DNA of 64,000 nt from positions 3,534,001 to 3,598,000 of the forward strand of contig NZ_CP134145.1 of assembly GCF_031583595.1 (NCBI RefSeq), read 5' to 3'. Below are positions 27,081 through 35,265 of this stretch, one piece after another. Origin of the DNA: Thalassotalea psychrophila (GTDB lineage: Bacteria; Pseudomonadota; Gammaproteobacteria; Enterobacterales; Alteromonadaceae). A program made the translations under genes and the position numbers. The notes under the pieces are model-generated. The model did not search any database. It was given only the letters and a program-made list of their open reading frames with translations, and had not been told where the DNA came from. The stretch's first letter is position 1. Each line of letters begins with the position of its first letter.

Positions 27081-28706
27081 TTATGGTTTATCCTTTCTAA
27101 GTACTAAGTCGTCATATTCACGAGAATTTAATATCGCTTCGACAATTACCGGGCCATCTGCAGCAAAAGCTTGTTCAAGCGCCGCATCAAATTCACTTGG
27201 ATCGAACGCTTTAATAACTGGTACGCCAAAGATGTTATCGCCACCAATAGTTCCGCGTTCTCGAATAGGAGTACCGTAAATTGGGTTACTTTTCTTTTCT
27301 TGCTTAATACGAATAAGCGCCAAATCGTTATCAGTAAACAATACAAATACGATTTTAAGTTTTTCTCTTACCGCTACGGCTAACTCGCCAGCAGTCATTA
27401 AAAAACCGCCATCGCCAACCACCGCACATACACTGGTATTAGGGTTGGTTATTTTAGCAGTAATGGCTGATGGAATTGCGAACCCCATAGCAGACCAACC
27501 ATTGGTCATTATTTGTAAACCTGGCTTTGGTGTTGGCCACTTTTGTCCAATTAAGTGGATGTGAGCGCCAACATCACAGGTCATGATGCCATCTTCAGGC
27601 AACTTTTCACGTAATATATCTAAGGCAGAACATGGGCCAAAAGCACCATTATGAGAAGTCATTTGCGCAAACATATCTGCTTTACGTATTGCGACAGCAG
27701 GTAAGTCCCATGACTTTTCAGCAAACTTAGTTTTAACAAGTTGCTCAACTGAATGTTTAATGTCGCCGATCACATCACAGGCTAAGGTATATTCAGAAGT
27801 GTCCAGATCGGTAGCAACAATATCAATACTTACCAACGGAACATTTGGGATCCAATCTTCATAGTTAAATTCAATCTCATCATAGCCAATACTTAAAACT
27901 AAATCGGCTTGTTGATGAGTTTGTCCAACTACGTCACTTAATGCATGAAATAATACGCCGGCGTAGCATGGGTGATTTTCTGGGATCATACCTTTTGCCA
28001 TTGGATTAAGAACCACGGGTACTTTATTTTGTTCAGCAAACTTAAGTATTTGCGTTTGAACATCACTAGTAACTGCTCGCATTCCTAAAGCGATAACCGG
28101 CATAGTTGCATTAGCAAACAATGTTTTCATTTGCTCAATAATGTTTTTATCCGCTTTTGGTTGTGCCTTAATTTTATAAGGCGCGATATTTTGTTCTTTA
28201 CTAACTTGACCACCCATACCTGCAGGTAAACCAATATGAACAGGACCTGGTACATCTGATAGTGCAACTTGTGCCGCATCAAAAATAATCTCTCGGACTT
28301 TATCCGCTTCTAAGCGCGTAGTTTTTTTAGTTAATGGAGCAAATAGTGCTTGATGATCAATATTCATTTGTACAATGCGGTTGCGTTTATCGCTAGCCAT
28401 TTCATCAGTTAGGGCGATCATTGGAGAGCGATCTAAATATGCACTACCAACCCCTGTTGCTAAATTGGTTGCGCCAGGACCAAAAGTGCCAAAACAAACC
28501 CCTGGTACACCAGTAATGCGACCATAGACATCCGCCATAAATCCAGCGCCACCTTCATGTGTCGCCAAAACAAAGTCAATACCATCGGTAGTGCGCATTG
28601 CTTCCATATAATCGACCCAACCACCGCTTGGAACACCAAATACGTGCTTAACGCCTAAGTCAATTAATGCATCGACCACTTGTTGTGCTACTGTTTTATT
28701 ACTCAT
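27081..28706 (-). CDS. Thiamine diphosphate-dependent enzyme, acetolactate synthase/2-oxo acid decarboxylase-like
   Basis: ThDP enzyme of about 542 residues with three domains: an N-terminal Pyr domain (HVFGVPSGGWVDYM, and the activating Glu in ATHEGGAGFMADVYGR), a central domain, and a C-terminal PP domain with the ThDP/Mg site from GDGGFLMTAGELAV to LFTDND. It resembles acetolactate synthase-like proteins and could instead be a decarboxylase of the benzoylformate type. The next gene is an aldehyde dehydrogenase, which favours decarboxylation of a 2-oxo acid to an aldehyde. The ATG at 28706 is chosen from three close in-frame starts. Confidence 0.82.
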   Translation of the reverse strand: MSNKTVAQQVVDALIDLGVKHVFGVPSGGWVDYMEAMRTTDGIDFVLATHEGGAGFMADVYGRITGVPGVCFGTFGPGATNLATGVGSAYLDRSPMIALTDEMASDKRNRIVQMNIDHQALFAPLTKKTTRLEADKVREIIFDAAQVALSDVPGPVHIGLPAGMGGQVSKEQNIAPYKIKAQPKADKNIIEQMKTLFANATMPVIALGMRAVTSDVQTQILKFAEQNKVPVVLNPMAKGMIPENHPCYAGVLFHALSDVVGQTHQQADLVLSIGYDEIEFNYEDWIPNVPLVSIDIVATDLDTSEYTLACDVIGDIKHSVEQLVKTKFAEKSWDLPAVAIRKADMFAQMTSHNGAFGPCSALDILREKLPEDGIMTCDVGAHIHLIGQKWPTPKPGLQIMTNGWSAMGFAIPSAITAKITNPNTSVCAVVGDGGFLMTAGELAVAVREKLKIVFVLFTDNDLALIRIKQEKKSNPIYGTPIRERGTIGGDNIFGVPVIKAFDPSEFDAALEQAFAADGPVIVEAILNSREYDDLVLRKDKP

Positions 28707-28787
28707 CATAAACACCAAATTAAATATTTTTTATAACTACCAAATGCAGTTAATTAAGGGTTAAAGCAGTTATGCTAACTGTACTTA

Positions 28788-29615
28788 TTAACCCGCCTTT
28801 ACATAGCCAGAAGCATTACTGTGGGCTGAATTACTACTAGGATTTAATCCGGCCATTTGTAAGAAACTTAAAACACTATCGTTAAATTCTTGTGCTCGTT
28901 CATAAAATGCCGAATGACCACAATTATCAAATTCAACAATGAATGAATTAGCTATCTGCTCTTGTACTAAGCGCACCGCATCTATCGGGAATAAGATATC
29001 GTCTTGCCCGCTGATAAACATAACAGGAATACCAAGGTTTGCTAGTTCTTGAGGAGGTATTTTATCAGGTGCATAGTCCCCAACTAAGTTAGATTTATCG
29101 GTAGCGTTAAAGCTGTTAATTTGCTGATAAAGTACCGTACCTGCTTGGTTTTCATTACGGTAGGCTTCGCCTAACACGCGTTCGAGCTGAGTTAAATCTT
29201 TGGTATTTAATCGAGCTTGATCCATTATTTTGGCAACATCATCTGACTCGACTAAGCCATGTAATGAATCGGCTATCACTAAGCCAGCAACCCTTTCTGG
29301 GTATTTGTTAGCAAAGTTAATTGCTGTGCCACCACCCATTGATTGGCCAACAAGAGCAGCTTTGTCAATGTTTAGGTGATCAAGTAGTGCTAACAAATCA
29401 CTGACAAAGCCAGCTCTTCCGAGTTTGTCATTATCTGTTGAAGAGCCAAAACCACGATGATCAAAGGTAATAACTTTATACGCTTTCGCTAATACTGCTA
29501 CTTGCTGATACCAAGTTACATGATTGCCACCAAGACCATGCGCTAAAACTACAGCCTCGCCTTCTCCATGCACTTCATAATAAAATTGATTCGAATTAAT
29601 TTCTAATATCGACAT
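28788..29615 (-). CDS. Alpha/beta hydrolase, meta-cleavage-product-hydrolase-like
   Basis: Alpha/beta-fold hydrolase of 275 residues. VVLAHGLGGNHVTW forms the oxyanion loop, ALVGQSMGGGTAINF the nucleophile elbow with catalytic Ser, ISGQDDILFPIDA supplies the acid, and FDNCGHSAFYERAQEF the catalytic His. The order after a VOC dioxygenase gene suggests hydrolysis of a ring-cleavage product or of an enol-lactone. AGGAAT precedes the ATG. The C-terminal tail is Ser/Asn rich. Confidence 0.85.
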   Translation of the reverse strand: MSILEINSNQFYYEVHGEGEAVVLAHGLGGNHVTWYQQVAVLAKAYKVITFDHRGFGSSTDNDKLGRAGFVSDLLALLDHLNIDKAALVGQSMGGGTAINFANKYPERVAGLVIADSLHGLVESDDVAKIMDQARLNTKDLTQLERVLGEAYRNENQAGTVLYQQINSFNATDKSNLVGDYAPDKIPPQELANLGIPVMFISGQDDILFPIDAVRLVQEQIANSFIVEFDNCGHSAFYERAQEFNDSVLSFLQMAGLNPSSNSAHSNASGYVKAG

Positions 29616-29641
29616 AATTATTCCTAACCTTATAGATTATT

Positions 29642-30175
29642 TTAATCTTTTTTCAAAATAGCGGTAATTCTAGCCGGAGGCTCAACCACAAAGTCTTTTA
29701 AATGCCACTGGTCAAATGTTTCTAAAACATCACTTTTCCACACAGAGGCTTCATATGGTGCATCTTCAGTTATCTGTAACATGTCTGAATAAAACTCAAC
29801 ATTGTTACCATCCGGGTCTTTAAATACGATGAATGTATTATCTCCAGGACCATGACGTCCTACACCACGATCAATCTCAATTCCACGTTCAATCAACATT
29901 GCCGTTATACGTTTAATCTCAGTTAGCGACTCTACTTGATAAGAAAAATGCTCCACTCGATTATGTTCAGGATCTAATTTACCAATTTGATCCGCAGGTA
30001 ATTGTAATAGAGCCATATCATGGTGATCGCTGCTTGAGCGCATAAACACCATTTTGTCATCTATCCAATCTGATATTTCTAGGCCTACAACGTCTTGATA
30101 AAATTTCACTGAAGCTTGAATGTCGTCAACTTTTAAGACTAAATGTCCTAATTTTAATGGTTGTGGTTTATACAT
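29642..30175 (-). CDS. Extradiol-dioxygenase-like VOC protein
   Basis: One VOC domain, 177 residues. LGHLVLKVDDIQASVKFYQD begins the first module with a candidate metal His, HNRVEHFSYQVESL gives the second His and DPDGNNVEFYSDM the Glu, an intact 2-His-1-Glu facial triad as in extradiol dioxygenases. RHGPGDNTFIVFKDPDG is common in catechol 2,3-dioxygenase-like proteins. GGGAG precedes the ATG. It is the second gene of the FAH operon. A lyase or isomerase function cannot be excluded. Confidence 0.82.
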   Translation of the reverse strand: MYKPQPLKLGHLVLKVDDIQASVKFYQDVVGLEISDWIDDKMVFMRSSSDHHDMALLQLPADQIGKLDPEHNRVEHFSYQVESLTEIKRITAMLIERGIEIDRGVGRHGPGDNTFIVFKDPDGNNVEFYSDMLQITEDAPYEASVWKSDVLETFDQWHLKDFVVEPPARITAILKKD

Positions 30176-30186
30176 AGTTTACTCCC

Positions 30187-31119
30187 TTAAAATTCTTCGG
30201 CTTTAACTGTATTAATTATTTCACCTACACCTTCAGCTGATGCTCGTAATACATCGCCAGGTTTTAAGAACAAACCAATGCCTTTGCCAACACCTGCTGG
30301 AGTACCTGTCATAATCACATCACCAGGTTGTAACGTAAGAATGCTAGATAAATACTGAATTTGCTCGAATGCATCCCAAATTAATTCACTAGTGTTACCA
30401 TCTTGCATTTGTTTATCATTTAGGTATAACGCCAATTTAACTTTATGCGGATCGGCTATTGCACTTTTAGGTACAAATACTGGCCCCATAGGGCAAAATG
30501 TATCCCAACTTTTGCCGCGAAACCAATCGTGTTTAAATGGATAGTCTGTACGATGATTCAGGTCTCTGGCGGAGATATCGTTTACCACGGTATAACCAGC
30601 AATGTAATCAAGTGCATCTTCTGCTTTAACTCTACGTGCAGTTTTGCCAATAACCACACCCAGCTCAACTTCCCAATCAAGCTTTTTAGTTTCTGGAGGC
30701 AAAATTACATATTTATTAGTACCAATAACACTGCTAGTGGCTTTCATAAATACATAAGGAGAGCTATCTGGTTTGGCGGCTAAAATGGTATTCATTTCAG
30801 CAGCGTGTTCATGATAATTAGATGCTGTGCCAAAAATTGTGGTTGGCTTAAATGGTGCTAATACTTGGTAATCACCACTAATGGTCGTTAGACTTGCTAC
30901 CTGCAAAGCAGCAGCTTGGGCAAACACATCTACTTCAGCATTTATTTGTTGCCATTGCGATAAAGCTAGGGTGACATCTGCTGTCCAAGACGGTACTTGA
31001 GCGTTATTTGGATAAACAGCGCGGTAGGCTGTTTTAAGATCGTAATATTTTTGTTCAAAGACAATGGCTGTTCTAATTACATCGCCTTGCTGATAAGTAG
31101 CTAAACCGTAATTTGTCAT
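30187..31119 (-). CDS. Fumarylacetoacetate hydrolase-family enzyme
   Basis: FAH-domain protein, 310 residues, with an N-terminal accessory domain (about 1-95) and a C-terminal catalytic domain. FGTASNYHEHAAEM, LDWEVELGVVIGKTAR with metal-binding Glu residues, GYTVVNDISARDLNHR and DVIMTGTPAGVGKG are family motifs. Family members isomerise, hydrate or hydrolyse 2-oxo acids such as 2-hydroxyhepta-2,4-diene-1,7-dioate. It is the first gene of a five-gene operon, with a GntR-type operator 30 bases upstream. Confidence 0.9.
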   Translation of the reverse strand: MTNYGLATYQQGDVIRTAIVFEQKYYDLKTAYRAVYPNNAQVPSWTADVTLALSQWQQINAEVDVFAQAAALQVASLTTISGDYQVLAPFKPTTIFGTASNYHEHAAEMNTILAAKPDSSPYVFMKATSSVIGTNKYVILPPETKKLDWEVELGVVIGKTARRVKAEDALDYIAGYTVVNDISARDLNHRTDYPFKHDWFRGKSWDTFCPMGPVFVPKSAIADPHKVKLALYLNDKQMQDGNTSELIWDAFEQIQYLSSILTLQPGDVIMTGTPAGVGKGIGLFLKPGDVLRASAEGVGEIINTVKAEEF

Positions 31120-31149
31120 TGCTACACTCCATTAATTGGTTGTTAAATT

Positions 31150-31161
31150 CATGTATACAAT
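31150..31161. promoter_or_regulatory. Putative GntR operator ahead of the FAH operon
   Basis: CATGTATACAAT, with TGTATACA at 31152-31159. It is the same 12-mer as at 18674-18685. Confidence 0.55.
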
Positions 31162-31351
31162 GTGCTGTTTTTTGCTATAAATATCGACTAAATTTTTTCA
31201 TGTCACGTATAACATTTTTATTATAACTAGGCGTCCACCTCTATTTTTTGCGATATATCTGTGTAAAATTAATACCTAATAGTTTTATTTGAATTACAGG
31301 AGTTATCGGGGATAACGCTTTGAAGAGTGATATAGTTCATCGCAGTAAAAC

Positions 31352-31369
31352 GTCCTAATAAATTAGGAC
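31352..31369. repeat. 8-bp inverted repeat
   Basis: GTCCTAAT, AA, ATTAGGAC. It lies in the 390-base gap upstream of the FAH operon, which otherwise holds the operator and the TauE terminator and no gene. Confidence 0.45.
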
Positions 31370-31403
31370 CAACCATACTTATTAGCTGTTGAGATGCCTT
31401 TGG

Positions 31404-31445
31404 TAAAAAAAGGCAACAGCACCACGAAAGGGAATGCTGTTGCCT
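31404..31445 (-). terminator. Rho-independent terminator of the second TauE/SafE gene
   Basis: AGGCAACAGCA (31411-31421) and TGCTGTTGCCT (31435-31445), with A7 at 31404-31410 giving a U run on the minus strand. Confidence 0.88.
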
Positions 31446-31507
31446 GAAACAAAAAGGTTTCTAAAGGGACTAAAAAAATTATTAATTTACCAAATGAACA
31501 TAAAGCA

Positions 31508-32332
31508 TTAAGCACCCAATGTACGATAGATCATTCGGCAGGCGACAATGAACAAGAAGCCACCAAATAAAGTGCTCAAATGACGCTTATCTAGGCTGTG
31601 AGCTATTTTAGCGCCTATTGGTGCTGCCCATACGGTTACCGGTGAAATAAGTGCAAAACCTATAAGGTTTACATAACCAAAACTACCTGGTGGTAAACGC
31701 GGATCGCTATAACCTGACACAATAAAACCTATGGTACCCGGTATGCTAATTAATAAGCCAATAAGTGCTGCTGTGCCCACCGCTCGATGAATTGGTTGAT
31801 TCATCAAAGTTAGTACCGGCACACTTAACGTACCACCACCGATGCCCATCATGCTCGATAAGCCTCCTATAACAACGGGAGTCGCTGGGGCGACAATGCC
31901 GCGAGGTACATCTTGACTGATAATAATGTTATCTAAAGGTAGTGCCATTTTGATAGCAACAATTAATGCCACTACACCAAATATTGCCGAAAGCACTTGG
32001 CTATCAACATAGCTTGCCGCCATAGCGCCAATTAATGAACCAATAAAAACTGCAGGGCCCCAGACTTTAATTAAATTAAAATCTACTGCCCCTTTGGCAT
32101 GGTGTGCTCTTGATGAAGAAATAGAGGTTAAAATAATACATGCTAATGATGTTGCAACCGCAATGTGCATTCTTATTGCGCTGTCTACTCCGTAAAAACC
32201 TAAAGCAGTGTCAAGCACAGGGACAATAACAATACCGCCACCAACTCCTAACAGTCCGGCTAAGATTCCGCCGACAACACCAGTTACTAACATCATTGCT
32301 ACAAAAGGCAATATTTCAATCAACATATCCAT
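31508..32332 (-). CDS. TauE/SafE-family membrane permease, copy 2
   Basis: Polytopic anion exporter, 274 residues with about eight hydrophobic segments. GVVGGILAGLLGVGGGIVIVP and GGLSSMMGIGGGTLSVP are the duplicated family motifs, one in each half. It has its own terminator, so it is separate from the FAH operon, and it is divergent from the nitroreductase gene. A perfect GTTATAAC palindrome lies in the shared upstream region. The substrate is unknown; sulfite and organosulfonates are the best known for the family. Confidence 0.9.
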   Translation of the reverse strand: MDMLIEILPFVAMMLVTGVVGGILAGLLGVGGGIVIVPVLDTALGFYGVDSAIRMHIAVATSLACIILTSISSSRAHHAKGAVDFNLIKVWGPAVFIGSLIGAMAASYVDSQVLSAIFGVVALIVAIKMALPLDNIIISQDVPRGIVAPATPVVIGGLSSMMGIGGGTLSVPVLTLMNQPIHRAVGTAALIGLLISIPGTIGFIVSGYSDPRLPPGSFGYVNLIGFALISPVTVWAAPIGAKIAHSLDKRHLSTLFGGFLFIVACRMIYRTLGA

Positions 32333-32439
32333 AAATCTCTACCTTCACTTCAAGTGAATACTTTAATAAAACTTGTAGCCAGTATACCCAAGCACCACTA
32401 TGCATACAACGCTATAATATCGAGCTCTGATATATTCAT

Positions 32440-32453
32440 TTAGTTATAACTAA
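32440..32453. promoter_or_regulatory. Palindrome between TauE-2 and the nitroreductase gene
   Basis: TTAGTTATAACTAA, a perfect 14-base palindrome. GTTATAAC recurs before the LysR gene, so this is a candidate LysR site. Confidence 0.4.
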
Positions 32454-32531
32454 GGGGTTATATTTTAATTTAAAAATGATCATAAAAAGTCGATGATAAG
32501 GTAATAATTGGAAACAGATAAGATTGAAACT

Positions 32532-33203
32532 ATGAATAAGCCACAATTTACCGAGCAACAGTTGCAAGCTATCGCAAGTGCACAACTTAAAGCAGATGAG
32601 CTTAAAGTTAATAGCCCAGTTCTTAATGATAATGCCCTAGATTTAATTATAAGAGAAGCTAGGAGTCATAACGGTTGGTTAGATAAGCCGGTAAGTGATG
32701 ACTTACTTAAACAACTTTATGACATTGTAAAAATGGGTTCAACGAGCATGAACACTTGCCCTGCTCGCTTTATATTCATTCGCACTGATGAAGCCAAAAA
32801 ACGTTTAAAAAAATGCCTCGCACCGCTAAATGTCGACAAGGTGTTAAGTGCTCCGGTTACCGTTATTATTGGTCACGACATGGAGTTTTATAAGCATATG
32901 CCAAAGTTATTTGCCCATAACCCTGGAGCACAAGCTTTGTTTGAAAACAACCCTACCATGATTTCCTCTACGGCTTTTCGTAATGGTACTTTGCAAGGTG
33001 GCTACCTGATGATAGCTGCACGCGCACTTGGCTTAGATATTGGCCCTATGTCTGGTTTTAATAATCAAGCAGCAGACGATGAGTTTTTCAGTGGAACTAG
33101 CATTAAAAGTAACTTTTTATGTAGTTTAGGCTATGGCGACACCAAGAAAATATTTCAGCGCTTACCTAGGTTTGAGTTTGATGAAGTGTGTACGCTTTTG
33201 TAA
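32532..33203 (+). CDS. Nitroreductase-family protein, RutE/HadB-like
   Basis: FMN-dependent NAD(P)H oxidoreductase. About 224 residues with EARSHNGWLDKPVSDDLL, MGSTSMNTCPARFIFIRT (FMN site), APVTVIIGHDMEFY, TAFRNGTLQGGYLMIAAR and ALGLDIGPMSGFNNQ. These match RutE, malonic semialdehyde reductase, very well, but paralogs reduce other substrates. No other rut genes are near. The ATG at 32532 is used; a TTG at 32508 has an AAGG six bases upstream and may be the true start. It is followed by the LysR gene on the same strand. Confidence 0.85.
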   Translation: MNKPQFTEQQLQAIASAQLKADELKVNSPVLNDNALDLIIREARSHNGWLDKPVSDDLLKQLYDIVKMGSTSMNTCPARFIFIRTDEAKKRLKKCLAPLNVDKVLSAPVTVIIGHDMEFYKHMPKLFAHNPGAQALFENNPTMISSTAFRNGTLQGGYLMIAARALGLDIGPMSGFNNQAADDEFFSGTSIKSNFLCSLGYGDTKKIFQRLPRFEFDEVCTLL

Positions 33204-33210
33204 CTAAAAC

Positions 33211-33220
33211 GGTTATAACC
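33211..33220. promoter_or_regulatory. Palindrome ahead of the LysR gene
   Basis: GGTTATAACC, a 10-base palindrome with the same GTTATAAC core as 32443-32450. Candidate autoregulatory site. Confidence 0.4.
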
Positions 33221-33296
33221 AGTTTGTTATAGAATTTAACTCTGTTATATTAAAGAGATTGTTATTGAGCAGTAACTTGCCAACAAAGGAAATTTA

Positions 33297-34259
33297 ATGA
33301 ACCCAAATATGCTAGAGCGCCACTTAGTATCGCGCTTAAAATTTAAATATTTACAATTGTTGGTAACCGTTGGTGAGCAGCGCAATATTTTTAAAGCTTC
33401 ACAAATCCATAACATGGCTCAACCAGCTGCGACTAAAATTATTCGTGATATCGAGTCTGCTCTTAATATTGAATTATTTGACCGATCTTCTCGTGGGGTA
33501 ACGCCAACACTTTACGGTGAAGTATTAATTAAGCATGCTAAATTAATTCTTTCTCAGGTTAAACACGCTAGTGAAGAGTTATCATCATTACAAGGCGGAC
33601 TAACAGGTCGTGTTACTGTTGGTAGTTTATTAGCCGCTAGTGCTACTTTATTACCAAATGCTATTGCTAGGCTTAAAAAAAATCGTCCTAATGTTTCTGT
33701 ATCTTTAAGAGAAGGAACCGGTGATCGATTAATTAAGTCATTAAAAATAGATGATTTAGATATTATGGTTGGTCGTATCCCAGAGGTTCCTGACCAAGAC
33801 GGTTTAACCAATGAAGTGCTTTATCATGAACCCGTAGTAATTGTTGCCCGTGCTGATCATCCTTTGCAGAGCAGAAAAAACTTAACCTTGCATGATTTGG
33901 TTGATCAACAATGGATATTGCCACCAAGAGAGACCATGTTAAGAAGCGAGATTGACGGTGCTTTTCACCGAGAAGGTTTAGATGTACCAGTGAATCCGGT
34001 AGAGTCAGTCTCGATTTTAACGAATCGCACGTTATTAAAAAATACCGACATGATCACCGCATTACCATTGCAAGTTGTATTAACCTATGAAGAAATTGGC
34101 TTAATGAAACGCTTGGATATTCCATTAATTATTGAACCAGGCCCAATAGGTGTAACATTACGAGCTCAACGCCAGTTACCACCAGCAGCACAATACTTAT
34201 TAGAAGCGTTGCGTGAAGAAGCTGAAAAGCTTACCAGTCGCTACAAAGAGATCTTTTAA
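33297..34259 (+). CDS. LysR-family transcriptional regulator
   Basis: 320 residues. The N-terminal helix-turn-helix runs from about residue 15 to 75 (FKYLQLLVTVGEQRNIFKAS, then QPAATKIIRDIESAL and LFDRSSRGVTPT). The rest is a periplasmic-binding-like effector domain (GRVTVGSLLAASATLLP onwards). The pattern LVTVGEQRN-KAS resembles the GbpR/PcaQ branch, whose ligands are often sugars or aromatic acids. AAAGGA precedes the ATG. GTTATAAC palindromes upstream suggest control of itself, the nitroreductase and TauE-2. Confidence 0.92.
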   Translation: MNPNMLERHLVSRLKFKYLQLLVTVGEQRNIFKASQIHNMAQPAATKIIRDIESALNIELFDRSSRGVTPTLYGEVLIKHAKLILSQVKHASEELSSLQGGLTGRVTVGSLLAASATLLPNAIARLKKNRPNVSVSLREGTGDRLIKSLKIDDLDIMVGRIPEVPDQDGLTNEVLYHEPVVIVARADHPLQSRKNLTLHDLVDQQWILPPRETMLRSEIDGAFHREGLDVPVNPVESVSILTNRTLLKNTDMITALPLQVVLTYEEIGLMKRLDIPLIIEPGPIGVTLRAQRQLPPAAQYLLEALREEAEKLTSRYKEIF

Positions 34260-34277
34260 AACCTTCTATCGCCCCAT

Positions 34278-34304
34278 AAACCAACATTTATTGTTGGTTT
34301 TTTT
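34278..34304 (+). terminator. Rho-independent terminator of the LysR gene
   Basis: AAACCAACA (34278-34286), a short AT loop, TGTTGGTTT (34292-34300), then T to 34304. Confidence 0.88.
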
Positions 34305-34418
34305 GGCCATGGATGGCCTATATGACAAAAATGCACTAATACAGTGATGTATGTAGTTAGAGCAATGTAGGGAATATTTGCCGAGGAGCAATTTTTTGTT
34401 TTTGATTCAAGGATGATA

Positions 34419-34519
34419 CAAGGATGATTCAATGCAAATCACCATGGACCGTTCTTAGGCATCCCTGCCTTCACGGCATATACAACTTCCATGTTGAAAA
34501 CGGTTATAGATTTGCAAAC
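34419..34519. repeat. Structured repeat, long form, inverted and diverged
   Basis: Reads on the minus strand like the 102-base unit at 54997-55098. Outer stem GCAAATC (34434-34440)/GATTTGC (34509-34515); second stem ACCGTT (34448-34453)/AACGGT (34499-34504); hairpins AGGCA/TGCCT (34457-34470) and CAAC/GTTG (34483-34496). Stem bases differ from the 55-kb copies yet still pair. It lies in a 365-base gap without a gene. Confidence 0.75.
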
Positions 34520-34525
34520 AAATCT

Positions 34526-34568
34526 GTTATAACAATAAATGAGTTATAGCACACCAATCTGTTATAAG
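34526..34568. promoter_or_regulatory. Two GTTATAA motifs ahead of the exported protein gene
   Basis: GTTATAAC (34526-34533) and GTTATAAG (34561-34568), the same core as near the LysR gene. The role is uncertain. Confidence 0.25.
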
Positions 34569-34623
34569 ACTTAACCTATAGTATCTGGCAATATCTAAGT
34601 AATTAACTGATTAAGGTATTACT

Positions 34624-35166
34624 ATGAAACCATTAAAGCATTTACCTATTATTTTATTTTCGTTTGTTTGTGCGGCTAATGCACAGGCAACTGATAGCTC
34701 AACTTTAGAAGCCATAAATTGGAATCTAAGTTTTAGTGAGGTCAAGCAAAGCCATAAAACTAAACCTGATGATGAAATACCAACGCGTATCACCTATGAA
34801 AGCCATTTATTTAATATCGAATTTCATAAAGAATATCTGTTTAATGACGATGGCGTATTGGTTAATATTCTGTATTACAAGGGTTTTACAGCAGAGGCTA
34901 CTGATTGTGTTAGTGCCTACAACGAAGTAAAAGCTGAAGTTGAGAAGCAATATGGCGATGCAAAGGTAGTTACTAATAACAGTGTAGACTTAAGTACAGT
35001 AAACGCTGAACACCTTTGTCAGTTAACCTCAAAAGGTGACTACAAGCTAAATAGTGAATGGACAAATGATAACGCCAACATCAGCTTCGTTTTAGATGCC
35101 TGGAAAGGTCAAGCGTATATGGGGCTTTCTTATAAACCGCTAGCAGTTCAGCACCCACAAAAATAA
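34624..35166 (+). CDS. Exported protein of unknown function
   Basis: 180 residues with a signal peptide, cleavage probably after ANAQA (about residue 22). The mature part is a mixed alpha/beta domain with two cysteines (in TDCVSAYNEV and EHLCQLTS) likely to form a disulfide in the periplasm, and a C-terminal segment NISFVLDAWKGQAYMGLSY. I do not recognise the family. AAGG precedes the ATG. It stands alone between the LysR gene and another exported-protein gene. Confidence 0.75.
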   Translation: MKPLKHLPIILFSFVCAANAQATDSSTLEAINWNLSFSEVKQSHKTKPDDEIPTRITYESHLFNIEFHKEYLFNDDGVLVNILYYKGFTAEATDCVSAYNEVKAEVEKQYGDAKVVTNNSVDLSTVNAEHLCQLTSKGDYKLNSEWTNDNANISFVLDAWKGQAYMGLSYKPLAVQHPQK

Positions 35167-35265
35167 AATCTAAACTTTTTCTCTATTAGCCGCGACTAAT
35201 AAGTTATCGAACTCTGAAATTGCAATTAGCAATTAGATAACCATAACTATTACGAGAGGCTAACT

